From an uncultured Caproiciproducens sp. (GTDB lineage Bacteria; Bacillota; Clostridia; Oscillospirales; Acutalibacteraceae), in contig NZ_OY761810.1 in NCBI RefSeq assembly GCF_963664915.1, forward strand, positions 1,564,661 through 1,628,660: DNA of 64,000 nt, given 5' to 3'. Shown piece by piece: positions 11,228 through 20,494 of this stretch (its first letter is position 1; every line of letters begins with the position of its first letter). A model generated the notes under the pieces. That model ran no database searches. It worked only from the letters and a program-made list of their open reading frames with translations, and was not told the origin of the DNA. The translations under genes were made by a program, and so were the position numbers.

Positions 11228-11905
11228 TCATTTTTCCGTGCAGCCGGAACTCAGTTTCTTCTGGTTTGCCGACCAGTAATTCATCATCATCATGGTTGCG
11301 AATGAAATAACGACGATGATCCCCGCCCAAGTGTAAGCGGTTGCGCGGTCACCTGACTGAACCGCGGTATAGATTGCCGTTGATACGGTTTGCGTCCGTC
11401 CGGGAATGTTGCCCGCAATCATGATCGTTGCGCCGAATTCCCCAAGTGCGCGCGCAAACGACAGCACGGTGCCCGCTGCGATACCGGGCCACGAAACTGG
11501 GAAAATAACTTTCCAGAAGATGGCTTTCTCCGACATTCCGAGCGTGCGGGCCGCATATACCAGATCAGTGTCGATTTGTTCAAATGCGCCGCGCGCGGTA
11601 CGGTACATGAGAGGAAAAGAGACAACACACGCGGAGATAACCGTTGCTGACCAGCTGAACATGACTGTAATGTTGATTTTTGCAAGAAGAACGCCCACAA
11701 AGCTATTGCTTCCAAAAATAATAATTAAAAAAAAGCCCACGACAGTGGGGGGAAGAACCATCGGGAGCGTGAAAATTCCATCAATTAATCCTTTGCAATG
11801 TTTCACTTTTACTACCCGGTGTGCTGCGTAGAGTCCGAGAAAAAAAGTGATGGCCGTCGCAAGGAAAGCGGTTTTTAATGAAATGATAAGCGGAGAATAG
11901 TCCAT
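11228..11905 (-). CDS. modB: Molybdate ABC transporter permease
   Basis: About 225 residues from the ATG at 11905, chosen because AGGAGG stands eight bases upstream; the frame is open further to 11971. Five to six membrane helices and the inner-membrane component motif (EAA loop: RTLGMSEKAIFWKVIFPVSW, then GRALGEFG-like SFARALGEFGATIMIAG) match ModB/CysT-type permeases. It forms the channel between ModA and ModC. Confidence 0.92.
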   Translation of the reverse strand: MDYSPLIISLKTAFLATAITFFLGLYAAHRVVKVKHCKGLIDGIFTLPMVLPPTVVGFFLIIIFGSNSFVGVLLAKINITVMFSWSATVISACVVSFPLMYRTARGAFEQIDTDLVYAARTLGMSEKAIFWKVIFPVSWPGIAAGTVLSFARALGEFGATIMIAGNIPGRTQTVSTAIYTAVQSGDRATAYTWAGIIVVISFATMMMMNYWSANQKKLSSGCTEK

Positions 11906-11998
11906 GGTGTTCCTCCTTGGCATTCGGTCCGAATATTGAATTGCCATGAAGAGGGAAGATGGCGAAGCCACCTCCCGCAGTTCCGTGGCATTTGAAAT

Positions 11999-12862
11999 TT
12001 ATTCACTCATTTGAAAACCATATTTTACAAAAAGGGCTTTTGCCTCATCCGATGACAAAAAGGCAAGAAATGCTTTTGCGGCATCTGCGTTTTTGCTGGA
12101 TTTTAAAACAGCAGCCGGATAAACAACCGGGTTGTGGCTTCCGCTCGGCGCTTCTGCGGCCACTTGGATTTTATCCGATGTTGCGGCGTCGGTTGCATAT
12201 ACAATCCCGCAGTCAACATCACCGGATTCAACCCAGGTCAGTACCTGGCGCACATCGGAACCATAAACCGCTTTTTTCTTCACGGCGTCAAGACACTTCA
12301 AGTAGGTGAAAATTTCTTCGGAATACTGTCCGACAGGAACGGATTTCGGTTCGCCGAGGGCTATTTTTTTCACTTTGTCTGTGTTGACGTCATCAAATGA
12401 TTTTATACCTTTGGTGCTTCCTTTCGGCGTTATTAAAGTTACTTTGTTAATCAAAAGGTCTTTTCTGGTGCCGTCCAGCAAAAGGCTTTTTTTATCGAGT
12501 GCGTCCATTTGTTTTTGCGCGGCAGAAAGAAAAATGTCTGAAGGGGCTCCTTCCTCAATTTGAGTCTGAAGGGCGCCGGACGCCCCGAAAGTGAAGGTCA
12601 GTTTAACGTCGGGTTCTTTGGCGCTGTACGCAGTGGAAAGCTCTTTCAGCACATCCGTAAGGCTTGCAGCAGCGGAAATAAACAGCTCCGTGGTTTCCTT
12701 CGGTTGTGAAGAGACCGCCTCGCTTGCGGTGGCGACGGTGCCGGCGGCAGTACTGCTTGGTTGCGATGAGGCGGCGGATGCTGAGGCGCAGCCGGCAAAC
12801 ATCGACAGGGAAAGCGCCGCTGCGGTTAAAATTGCGAGCAGGCTTTTAGATCTTTTTTTCAT
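11999..12862 (-). CDS. modA: Molybdate-binding lipoprotein
   Basis: About 287 residues. Lipoprotein signal (KKRSKSLLAILTAAALSL then FAGC lipobox, Cys about 24-27), a Ser/Ala linker, and the ModA fold with ELFISAAASLTDVLKEL, FTFGASGALQTQIEEGAPSD and DCGIVYATDA. The conserved Ser residues that bind the oxyanion in ModA are present. The ATG at 12862 has an AAGG site nine bases upstream. It overlaps the end of nifV(alpha) by about 17 bp, which ties molybdate uptake to the nif transcript. Confidence 0.92.
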   Translation of the reverse strand: MKKRSKSLLAILTAAALSLSMFAGCASASAASSQPSSTAAGTVATASEAVSSQPKETTELFISAAASLTDVLKELSTAYSAKEPDVKLTFTFGASGALQTQIEEGAPSDIFLSAAQKQMDALDKKSLLLDGTRKDLLINKVTLITPKGSTKGIKSFDDVNTDKVKKIALGEPKSVPVGQYSEEIFTYLKCLDAVKKKAVYGSDVRQVLTWVESGDVDCGIVYATDAATSDKIQVAAEAPSGSHNPVVYPAAVLKSSKNADAAKAFLAFLSSDEAKALFVKYGFQMSE

Positions 12863-13679
12863 AATGACCATCCTTTCTTTCTTTTACTAGTATCTTTGCA
12901 GCTTTCTGCTCCACCTTCAGAGCGGCGGAGTGAGTAGGGCTGACAGTAAAAGCAAATTCCGAGGCGGAAATAAACTTTTTAAAATCACAGTTTCCGGTTC
13001 TTTCGCCGATGCCGAAAATAGTGGTGTCAATATAATCGGCGCCCGCTTTGGCGGCGGCAAGCGAGTTGGCAACTGCCATTCCAAGGTCGTTATGCGCATG
13101 CATTTCCACCTCAATACCGGTAAAACCAATCAGGTCGCGAATGGTTTCGTACGTCCTGGTCGGACTTAGAACGCCGACGGTGTCCGCAAACCGGATGCGG
13201 TTTACGCCGATGCTTTTGAGGGAAGACGCCAGCGCAAGCATAAAAGCGGGGTCGGCGCGGGAAGCGTCCTCAAACCCGACGGTTACTTCATATCCTTTGC
13301 TCATGGCCATATCAACGCAGCGCGCCGCTGTTTTCGCAATCCATGTTTTGTTTTTATGGAGTTTTGTATAGATTTGTACATAGGAGACGGGTACGCCAAT
13401 GTGAATGATATCGGGAGTGCAGTCAAACGAGTGTTTGATGTCGTCTTCATTCAGCCGGTTCCAAACTGAGATTTTGGCATTGTGCTTATTTTGGGAGATT
13501 TCATAGAGCGTGTCGATTTCGTAAGAACAAATTGCCGGAATTCCGGCTTCAATCTGGTACACGCCGGCCGTGTCCAGCATGGCGGCTATCTCAACCTTCT
13601 GCTCCTTTGTCAGGGCATACCCCGGACTTTGTTCGCCGTCCCGCAGAGTGGTATCCACCAGATATTTTACATCTTTCAT
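12846..13679 (-). CDS. nifV: Homocitrate synthase, N-terminal (catalytic) part
   Basis: 277 residues. This is the TIM-barrel part of NifV: DTTLRDGEQSPG near the start, the AGIPA motif, and metal-binding EMHAHNDLGMA with GIGERTGNC. It makes homocitrate from acetyl-CoA and 2-oxoglutarate, the organic ligand of the iron-molybdenum cofactor. As in Clostridium pasteurianum, the enzyme is split over two genes in reversed order: the gene for the C-terminal-like part comes first. This one corresponds to nifV(alpha). It ends inside the start of modA. Confidence 0.9.
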   Translation of the reverse strand: MKDVKYLVDTTLRDGEQSPGYALTKEQKVEIAAMLDTAGVYQIEAGIPAICSYEIDTLYEISQNKHNAKISVWNRLNEDDIKHSFDCTPDIIHIGVPVSYVQIYTKLHKNKTWIAKTAARCVDMAMSKGYEVTVGFEDASRADPAFMLALASSLKSIGVNRIRFADTVGVLSPTRTYETIRDLIGFTGIEVEMHAHNDLGMAVANSLAAAKAGADYIDTTIFGIGERTGNCDFKKFISASEFAFTVSPTHSAALKVEQKAAKILVKERKDGHYEKKI

Positions 13680-13700
13680 TCTGCCGTACCCCCTTATCCG

Positions 13701-14654
13701 TTACATAGCCTTAATCAGTTCAATAAAATCCTCATCGGTCAGACTGGATTGTTTTTCGATGCTTTTCTGTCTGACCGCGTCCAGAATAGCCGGAATATCT
13801 GTCTCGTTTTCTTTGATGCCGAGTTCATTCAGTTTCATGATGACTGCGGTTTTGCCGGAGTGTTTTCCCATTACCAGGCACCGTTTGTCGCCGACCAGTT
13901 CCGGTTTGAACGGCTCATAGATATTGGGGTCCTTTAAAATTCCGTCCGCGTGGACACCGGCCTCCACGTCAAAAATATTAGAGCCGATAATCGACTTGTG
14001 AGCCGGAATTATTTTCCCCGTGATCTGCTCAAAAAGCGTTTTGATCTGGGGATATATTGAATAGTCCATATTGGGTTTATAACGCAGTTCCAGTCTGAGT
14101 GCCATTAAAACCTCTTCCAGCGGCGCAAAATCGCCGATACCCGCAAAACTTGCGGCAAGATTTTTTCCGCCGGACAAAATCCATTCCACTGCAATCGCGG
14201 TAGCACAAAAATAGCGGTTTTCGGGGCATATCTCAATTTTGCCTGAAATGTTTTTCTTGATCTGTTGGAAAGCGGCATTATAATCATGACACAAGATGTC
14301 GTCGAGTCCGGTGATTCGGACGCTTGCCAGATTTTGATACTGTTTCAGCAGGTAGATTTCATTGATATCGTTGACCTGAATTTCGGTCACTACCTCAACC
14401 GGTGTAACAAGTCCGCTGTGACGGCAGATGTACCGGTCAAATCCGGGGTATTTTCTTGCTTCAATCACGTCTTCGACTTTCAGAATATACTTTCCGTTTT
14501 CAGGCAGAAAACCTATCTTTCGGTAAGCGTCTACGGAAAGCTCCGTAAAATCAACACCCAGCGTAAGGAGCAGCCCGCAAAGAGTGCGAAGCTGGCGGGG
14601 CGTCGCGTCATAATCATCCAGGCAACTCAAGGTTTTATCCGTGATTCGTATCAA
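13701..14654 (-). CDS. Homocitrate synthase, C-terminal-like part (nifV omega type)
   Basis: 317 residues. The last 120 residues carry KSIIGSNIFDVEAGVHADGI, the conserved C-terminal homocitrate/isopropylmalate synthase segment, while the N-terminal half is a diverged barrel that lacks the TLRDGEQ catalytic motif. It matches nifV(omega) of C. pasteurianum, which complements nifV(alpha) downstream (21 bp). The two presumably form one heteromeric homocitrate synthase. Confidence 0.85.
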   Translation of the reverse strand: MIRITDKTLSCLDDYDATPRQLRTLCGLLLTLGVDFTELSVDAYRKIGFLPENGKYILKVEDVIEARKYPGFDRYICRHSGLVTPVEVVTEIQVNDINEIYLLKQYQNLASVRITGLDDILCHDYNAAFQQIKKNISGKIEICPENRYFCATAIAVEWILSGGKNLAASFAGIGDFAPLEEVLMALRLELRYKPNMDYSIYPQIKTLFEQITGKIIPAHKSIIGSNIFDVEAGVHADGILKDPNIYEPFKPELVGDKRCLVMGKHSGKTAVIMKLNELGIKENETDIPAILDAVRQKSIEKQSSLTDEDFIELIKAM

Positions 14655-14683
14655 TCGGAATCCCTCCTTTGATGCCGGTTTTG

Positions 14684-14992
14684 CTAAATTTGAAGTTCTT
14701 TTACGATCCGTCCGCCTTCAATGTGCTTTTCCATAATGGTCTCGACATCCGCTTCGGTCACATTTCCATACCAGGTTCCCTCCGGATAGATGACTACGAT
14801 GGGACCGCGGCTGCATATGCCAAAGCATCCTGTATTCGTCACCATTACGTCGCCGGAAAGATCACGCTCCTCAATTTCATCCATGAAACGCTGAATCAGA
14901 TGAACGGAATCTTTAGAGCAGCAAAACCCTTTTTGTGTGCCGTTCATACGGCAGCTTGTGCAAACAAAAATATGATATTTCGGACTGTTCAT
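14684..14992 (-). CDS. Thioredoxin-like [2Fe-2S] ferredoxin
   Basis: About 102 residues from the ATG at 14992, which has AGGAGT seven bases upstream; this is the length of the C. pasteurianum 2Fe-2S ferredoxin. Cys residues in FVCTSCRMNGTQKGFCCS and NTGCFGICSRGP supply the cluster ligands, and PEGTWYGNV is the family's thioredoxin-like signature. The C. pasteurianum homologue is encoded in the nif region and associates with the MoFe protein. The same place here, between nifN-B and nifV, supports a nitrogenase-related electron or assembly role. Confidence 0.9.
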   Translation of the reverse strand: MNSPKYHIFVCTSCRMNGTQKGFCCSKDSVHLIQRFMDEIEERDLSGDVMVTNTGCFGICSRGPIVVIYPEGTWYGNVTEADVETIMEKHIEGGRIVKELQI

Positions 14993-15010
14993 CGCTTCCA
15001 CTCCTGTTCT

Positions 15011-17662
15011 TTATAATTGTTTGGCGGCGGATTTTACCGCGGCTTCAATTCTGTCATAGGTCATAAAAATCTTAATCCCTTTTGCCTGTAGCTTTTGTGA
15101 AGGTGCAAAACCGATTCGCAGGGCCAGAATACCGTCACAGTCTTCTACGGCATTTAAAATGCCGTCCATTTTGCTGTCTTCGTCGGTGCAGCTGATATCG
15201 GTGCAGTATTTGGAAACCTTGCGCTTTTCGCAGAATCGGACGGTGTTTCCGTCGCTCTCGTAAATATAAAATTCATCGGCGTGCCCGAAATGCTGGTCGA
15301 CTAGAACGCCGCTTTTCGTTGCAACCGCAAACTTCTGTTTTGCGGTTCTTTCGGATTCATTTTCACCGCAGCCGGTGCAGCCGCGGTATTCGATGGACAG
15401 GTCGTTGTCCAAAGTGCCAATGGCATCCGCCCGGCATTGCCTGCAATGGTACATCTGCTTAATCGTCCCCTCACAGTGTTTTCTCATTTCCATGATCTGC
15501 TTGTTGCTTACCTGCGGAAGGCTTTCAAAAGCGCTGCCCTTGACAGGGATCAGCTGCATGATATTGGTAATGTAGCAGCCGAACTCCTTTACTGTTTTCA
15601 CAACGTCTTCAATATGGTCTTCATTAATCCCGCTGAGCATGACGGTGTTGATCTTGCAGACCACACCGTGTGAGGTCAGATATTTTAAGCCGGAAAGCTG
15701 ATTCGCCAGCAAAATGGCCGCTCCGGTTTCGCCGGTGTAGCGTGTTCCCATGAAATCAATATATTTGTAGATTTTTGCGCCGATGGACGGGTCGACGGCG
15801 TTGATGGTGACGGTTACATGGGAGACACCCAGCCGGATTAATTCTTCCGCATAATACGGCAGCATCAGTCCGTTGGTGGAAAGGCAGAAGGTCACGTCCG
15901 GATCATATTCCCTGATCAGGGTTAAGGTCTTTTTTGTTTCCTCAAAATTGGCGAGGGAGTCACCTGGGCCGGCAATGCCGACCACCTTCAGGTTCGCCAT
16001 CTTTCTCTTTACAATCGCGTATTTTTCAAAGGCCTCCTGCGGAGTCAGAATTTCGGTGGTGACCCCCGGGCGGCTTTCATTCGGGCAGTCGTACTTTCTT
16101 ACACAGTAGTTGCACTGCACGTTGCATTTCGGCGCAATGGGTAGATGAATTCTGGCGTATTTTCCTGCCCCGCAGTTATAGCAGGGATGGGTTGCCGTCT
16201 TTTCCTCTATGCTGATCGGTTGATTGATCTTCGCAGGTGTTTCCCGCGCATCCATTTCATTTTTCACGATAGCCTCCGGTTGTTCTGTTTTCGTGTCCCT
16301 ATAATATTTTTGGTACTGCTCCGCACGGAAGCGGCGCTCTTTATTTGCCAGCAGCACGTTTGTAATTTTATCGAGCAGCTGAAGAGAACCCTCGTAACCC
16401 AGCATCTGCTGGCGCTGACCGCCGATTCTGTCATGGACGGGGAAGGAACAGCGGATCAGGTCAAGGCCGTGTTTTTCGGCGATTCTGCGCCCGTCCGAAT
16501 TGCCGATCATGAGATTGGCGCCATATTCAAGGATGTACTTTTCAATCGTGTCAAAATCCGCATCCTCAAAAACATCAAACCATTCAACAAAAAGAGAATC
16601 CGCCGTCTGCTGGATCTGGGGCCTGAGCGTTTCCTGAAACGTGCGGCATACGGAGCCGGTTGCCGCTACTACGGGAACAATGCCGTTTTCACAGCAAAGG
16701 CGTACGGTAGAATACACGAAATCCGGTTCCCCGTAAACCGCGGCCCGTCCTTCCGCATTGTACTTGTGGGAGTCAATCATTGCGTCGACATACCGGCCGC
16801 GTTCCAGCGTCAGTTCCCTTGGAACCGTGCCGCCGAGTTTTACCAGTTCCGCAATGAAAGCGTCGGTGTCCCTCAACCCGGCCGGAAGATTCATTCTGAT
16901 AAACGGTACATTGTACCGATCTTTCAGAAACTGGGCGGGGGAGCTTTCCGGCTTAATGAACGACGACAGCTCAATGCTCATTCTGGCTCCGCCCATCGTG
17001 GATATTTCTTCGAGTGAGGTACCGCCGTCCGGCAGGCGATTGTATACTTCCGTATGCACACCGTCCAGGTTTTCGGATAAATCTGGCAGAAGAATATAGT
17101 CAAGCTGAAGTTTGCCGAGCAAAGATTTTAAATAACGCGTGTCGCCGGGAGTGATCATCCCGGTGATAATATTGACTTTATTGTTCTTTTCCGGCTCCAT
17201 TTCCACGGATGAGACAATGGCGAGCAGTGCCCGGAAAAATCCCTCATACTGAGTGCCGGAGTATCCCGCGGAAGCGACAGGAATAATCTTAACGGAGATT
17301 TCGGGGTGCTTTATGTAAAAATCCCGGATGATGGCGGGAATATCTTCTCCGATTGTCTCGGCGAGGCAGGATGTCGCCACGCCGATTACCTGCGGATCGT
17401 ACAGCTTGATCATGTTTTCAAGACCTTTTATCAAATTGTCCGCGCCGCCGAAAACAGTGCCCTGTTCCGTTAAGGAGGAGGACGCAATATCGACAGGCTC
17501 ATTGTAATGAGTTGCCATATGGCGGCGGATATAGGTGCTGCACCCCTGCGACCCGTGCAGGATGGTGATGCATTTTTTGATACCGTAAAATGCGGATACA
17601 GCGCCCATGGGCATACACATTTTACAGGGATTCACATTTAGTTGAATGAGATTGGCTCCCAT
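15011..17662 (-). CDS. nifN-B: Fused FeMo-cofactor scaffold and NifB radical SAM protein (NifN-B)
   Basis: About 883 residues from the ATG at 17662 (GAGGAGGG site). Residues about 1-430 are NifN, a NifK-like scaffold subunit (NPCKMCMPMGA, HGSQGCSTY). From about 500 the protein becomes NifB: CNVQCNYC (C-x3-C-x2-C) binds the SAM cluster, preceded by HPCYNCGAGKYARIHLP. The last 110 residues are a NifX/NafY-type cofactor-binding domain (GVLVDQHFGHADEFYIYE). NifB fuses Fe-S units into the 8Fe core, which NifEN matures. The fusion is a clostridial hallmark and places core synthesis and maturation in one chain. Confidence 0.95.
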   Translation of the reverse strand: MGANLIQLNVNPCKMCMPMGAVSAFYGIKKCITILHGSQGCSTYIRRHMATHYNEPVDIASSSLTEQGTVFGGADNLIKGLENMIKLYDPQVIGVATSCLAETIGEDIPAIIRDFYIKHPEISVKIIPVASAGYSGTQYEGFFRALLAIVSSVEMEPEKNNKVNIITGMITPGDTRYLKSLLGKLQLDYILLPDLSENLDGVHTEVYNRLPDGGTSLEEISTMGGARMSIELSSFIKPESSPAQFLKDRYNVPFIRMNLPAGLRDTDAFIAELVKLGGTVPRELTLERGRYVDAMIDSHKYNAEGRAAVYGEPDFVYSTVRLCCENGIVPVVAATGSVCRTFQETLRPQIQQTADSLFVEWFDVFEDADFDTIEKYILEYGANLMIGNSDGRRIAEKHGLDLIRCSFPVHDRIGGQRQQMLGYEGSLQLLDKITNVLLANKERRFRAEQYQKYYRDTKTEQPEAIVKNEMDARETPAKINQPISIEEKTATHPCYNCGAGKYARIHLPIAPKCNVQCNYCVRKYDCPNESRPGVTTEILTPQEAFEKYAIVKRKMANLKVVGIAGPGDSLANFEETKKTLTLIREYDPDVTFCLSTNGLMLPYYAEELIRLGVSHVTVTINAVDPSIGAKIYKYIDFMGTRYTGETGAAILLANQLSGLKYLTSHGVVCKINTVMLSGINEDHIEDVVKTVKEFGCYITNIMQLIPVKGSAFESLPQVSNKQIMEMRKHCEGTIKQMYHCRQCRADAIGTLDNDLSIEYRGCTGCGENESERTAKQKFAVATKSGVLVDQHFGHADEFYIYESDGNTVRFCEKRKVSKYCTDISCTDEDSKMDGILNAVEDCDGILALRIGFAPSQKLQAKGIKIFMTYDRIEAAVKSAAKQL

Positions 17663-17703
17663 TATAATCCCTCCTCGGCGGTTTATTTTATGGATAAACC
17701 CGG

Positions 17704-19038
17704 TTATCGAATAAAATTCCATACCGGGCTGTTGATGGATAAATTGATTTCACGGGTGAAATTTTCCACGCCCTCGTATCCGGCAAGAGCATGCTTGCGT
17801 TCATGGTTGTGGTCGCAGAACGCAATCCCCAGCTTGTAGGCAAGCGGGCGTTCTTTCACGCCGCCCACCAGAATGTCCGCATGCTTTTCCTTCATGAACA
17901 GTTCAAGCTCGGCGGGGTTCGTATCGTCCAGAATGATTGTGTCGGGATTCACCAGACTCTCGATAATTTCATAGTCCTCCGGTTTGCCTGTCTGAGTACC
18001 GACAACCACGGTTTCAATTCCCATTTGATTAAACTGACGGATCAGCGAGATGGCTTTGAAGCCTCCGCCCACATAGATTGCCGCTTTCTTTCCCGTGAAG
18101 CGGTCACGGTAGCGATCTAAAAATCCTTGCAACCGGGTGCTTTCCGAATGGGTGAACACTTCCGCCTTCCGGATACTTTCTTCGCCGCCAACCGCCTGTG
18201 CAATTCGCATCAGTGAATCCGAGGTGTCTTCCACGCCAAAAAAGCTGACCTTGATAAAGGGAACGCCCATTTCCTCTTCCATGCGTTTCGCCAGATACAC
18301 CATGGAACCGGCGCACTGCACAAGATTGAGCTCGGCGGAAGGAGCCTGTATCAGCGTATCATAGGATGCATCCCCTGTTACGGTGGAAATGACGTTGATG
18401 CCGATCCGGTTCAAATAATCCTTGATAATCCACATTTCACCCGAAAGGTTAAAGTCGCCCAAAATATTGACGCCCTTTTGCTTTGGCTGGTTCACATGCG
18501 GAGTAATCAACTCCATAATGGCGTTGCAGGCCATTTTATATCCCAGTGATTTTGTTCCGGAGAATCCGGGCGCCTTTACCGATATCACCCGGATACCGTA
18601 TTTCTTTTCCGCTTCCCTGCAAACAGCTTCCACATCGTCCCCGATGACGCCGACAATGCAGGTGGCGTAAATGAAAATCAGCTTCGGACGGTACTTTTCG
18701 ACCACTTCGTCCACCGCCGCCGCCAGTTTTTTCGCACCGCCGAACACGATATCCTGTTCGCGCAGATCGGTGGAAAAGCTGTTGCGATAGATATCTGAGC
18801 CGCTCGACAGGCTGCCGCGGATATCCCAGGTGTAGCTCGCGCAGCCGATGGGGCCGTGAACAATGTGAAACGCGTCGGTGATCGGGTTCAGTACCACCCT
18901 TGCACCGCAGTAGACACAGGCCCGCTGGCTCACGGAGCCGGAAACACTTGCCTTTTCGCAGCTGATGCCGCTACCGCAGCAGGAGCTTTTAGATAGAATG
19001 GAACCTTTCCGTTCCTCCAGAATTCTGGTAGTCTGCAT
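17704..19038 (-). CDS. nifE: Nitrogenase cofactor scaffold protein NifE
   Basis: About 444 residues from the ATG at 19038 (AGGGGG seven bases upstream). NifD-like paralogue: CVYCGARVVLNPI, HGPIGCASYTWDIRG and YATCIVGVIGDDVEAV retain the cluster-binding Cys pattern, and FSTDLREQDIVFGG is diagnostic for the NifD/NifE branch. It pairs with the NifN part of NifN-B to mature the cofactor precursor. It lies downstream of nifK across a hairpin. Confidence 0.95.
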   Translation of the reverse strand: MQTTRILEERKGSILSKSSCCGSGISCEKASVSGSVSQRACVYCGARVVLNPITDAFHIVHGPIGCASYTWDIRGSLSSGSDIYRNSFSTDLREQDIVFGGAKKLAAAVDEVVEKYRPKLIFIYATCIVGVIGDDVEAVCREAEKKYGIRVISVKAPGFSGTKSLGYKMACNAIMELITPHVNQPKQKGVNILGDFNLSGEMWIIKDYLNRIGINVISTVTGDASYDTLIQAPSAELNLVQCAGSMVYLAKRMEEEMGVPFIKVSFFGVEDTSDSLMRIAQAVGGEESIRKAEVFTHSESTRLQGFLDRYRDRFTGKKAAIYVGGGFKAISLIRQFNQMGIETVVVGTQTGKPEDYEIIESLVNPDTIILDDTNPAELELFMKEKHADILVGGVKERPLAYKLGIAFCDHNHERKHALAGYEGVENFTREINLSINSPVWNFIR

Positions 19039-19058
19039 CGAAAAACCCCCTAAAAACG

Positions 19059-19100
19059 CAGAACACCACAAAGGCGAAATCGCTCCTTTGCGGTGTTCTG
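19059..19100 (-). terminator. Hairpin between nifK and nifE
   Basis: A 16-bp inverted repeat with one G-U type mismatch and a 10-nt loop occupies nearly the whole nifK-nifE gap. On the minus strand the stem is followed by CGTTTTTAG. It may act as a leaky terminator or an RNA-processing or stability element that lowers nifE-and-later expression relative to nifHDK. Confidence 0.65.
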
Positions 19101-19129
19101 ATTTGTTTTAATTTATATTGCTGTGAATA

Positions 19130-20494
19130 TTACAATACCATTTCGAAGTCTTCTTCCGCCGCGTCTCTGTCACGTCGGTCCATCAGTGCATTGGCGATCA
19201 GTTCAATCAGACGCATGGCGCCCCTGTAGCCGACAATCGGCTGATAGGAATGGCCGTAACGGTCGATGATGGGGAAGCCCGCACGAACCAGCGGAATATC
19301 TTCCGCCCTTGCGATGTATTTGCCGTGGGTGCCGCCTATCAGCAAATCAACCGGATCATTTTTAATCCACTGGTGAAGTTCAAATAAATCGGCGGCGGCT
19401 TTCGCTTTACAGTTTTCAGCACCGAATCTAGCAAAAAGGTCATTTGCCAGGCTGGTGAAATCCTCTTTCGGTGTTCCGGTAATGACATATTTGGGAATCA
19501 TGCCCATCTCCAGAACCAGACTGGTAATGCCCAGTACCGTGTCGGGGTCGCCGTAAATGGCGACTGATTTTTTATAGAAATAAGAATGGGCGTCCAGCAT
19601 CAGGTCGATGACCTGACCGCGTTCTTCCTCCAGATCATAAGGAACTTCCGTCTTTGAAAAGTGGGAAAGCGCCAGAACATATTCGTCGGTCGCACCGATT
19701 CCGATTGGAGCGGGAAGAAGCTTGTAAGGCACTTTGCATTTATGCTCCAAATCCTTCGCGGGCTGTTCATTCGTAATTTGACCAAGTCCGAAAACCACAT
19801 TGCAGTCGCCAAGCGCGATAATATCCTCAATTTTGGTGCCGCCTCTGGGATACATTTCATACGTTCCGGTCATCGGGGAATCCATTACGCCGCTGGTGTC
19901 TGGGAACATTGTGTAGTCCACTTTCATCCGCTCTGCGATCCGCTTCATTTCACGCATATCGCCCGGGTTGACAAAACCGGGAAAAAGAGCCGCTTTGCCG
20001 TTTTTGGTTCCGGTTGATTTTGCAAGATATTTGATAAATCCGCTCATCATATTATAGAAGCCGTAAATATGGGAACCAACGTAGCTTGGCGTATTGGTGT
20101 GAATCACATACTTGCCTTCCGGGATATCCATTTCCTGAATATAGGCGTTCAGATCATCCCCAATGGTTTCGCTTAAACAGGTGGTGTGAATGGCAATGAT
20201 GTCGGGGTCATAGATGTCGAATATATTTTTTACAGCGGTTTTTACATTGCTGCCGCCGCCGAATACACAGGCGCCTTCGGTAAACGAACTAGTTGAAGCA
20301 ATGGCGGGTTCTTTAAAATGCCGGGTCAAAAACATTCTGTGAAAGGACACGCATCCCTGTGAGCCGTGGCTGTGGGGCATGCATTTGTGAACACCGAGCG
20401 CACAGTAAATTGCGCCCACGGGCTGGCATGTTTTGCAAGGGTTGATTTTTAGGCCTGTGCGCTCCTTTTCTTTTTTTGGTGTCAAATCAAGCAT
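19130..20494 (-). CDS. nifK: Nitrogenase molybdenum-iron protein beta chain
   Basis: 454 residues, the short clostridial form lacking the N-terminal extension of proteobacterial NifK (about 520). The P-cluster Cys are present: Cys23 in CKTCQPVGA, Cys48 in HGSQGC and Cys106 in TTCLSETIGDD. With NifD it forms the alpha2-beta2 MoFe protein. The start overlaps the end of nifD by 8 bp, so the two subunits are translationally coupled. Confidence 0.97.
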   Translation of the reverse strand: MLDLTPKKEKERTGLKINPCKTCQPVGAIYCALGVHKCMPHSHGSQGCVSFHRMFLTRHFKEPAIASTSSFTEGACVFGGGSNVKTAVKNIFDIYDPDIIAIHTTCLSETIGDDLNAYIQEMDIPEGKYVIHTNTPSYVGSHIYGFYNMMSGFIKYLAKSTGTKNGKAALFPGFVNPGDMREMKRIAERMKVDYTMFPDTSGVMDSPMTGTYEMYPRGGTKIEDIIALGDCNVVFGLGQITNEQPAKDLEHKCKVPYKLLPAPIGIGATDEYVLALSHFSKTEVPYDLEEERGQVIDLMLDAHSYFYKKSVAIYGDPDTVLGITSLVLEMGMIPKYVITGTPKEDFTSLANDLFARFGAENCKAKAAADLFELHQWIKNDPVDLLIGGTHGKYIARAEDIPLVRAGFPIIDRYGHSYQPIVGYRGAMRLIELIANALMDRRDRDAAEEDFEMVL

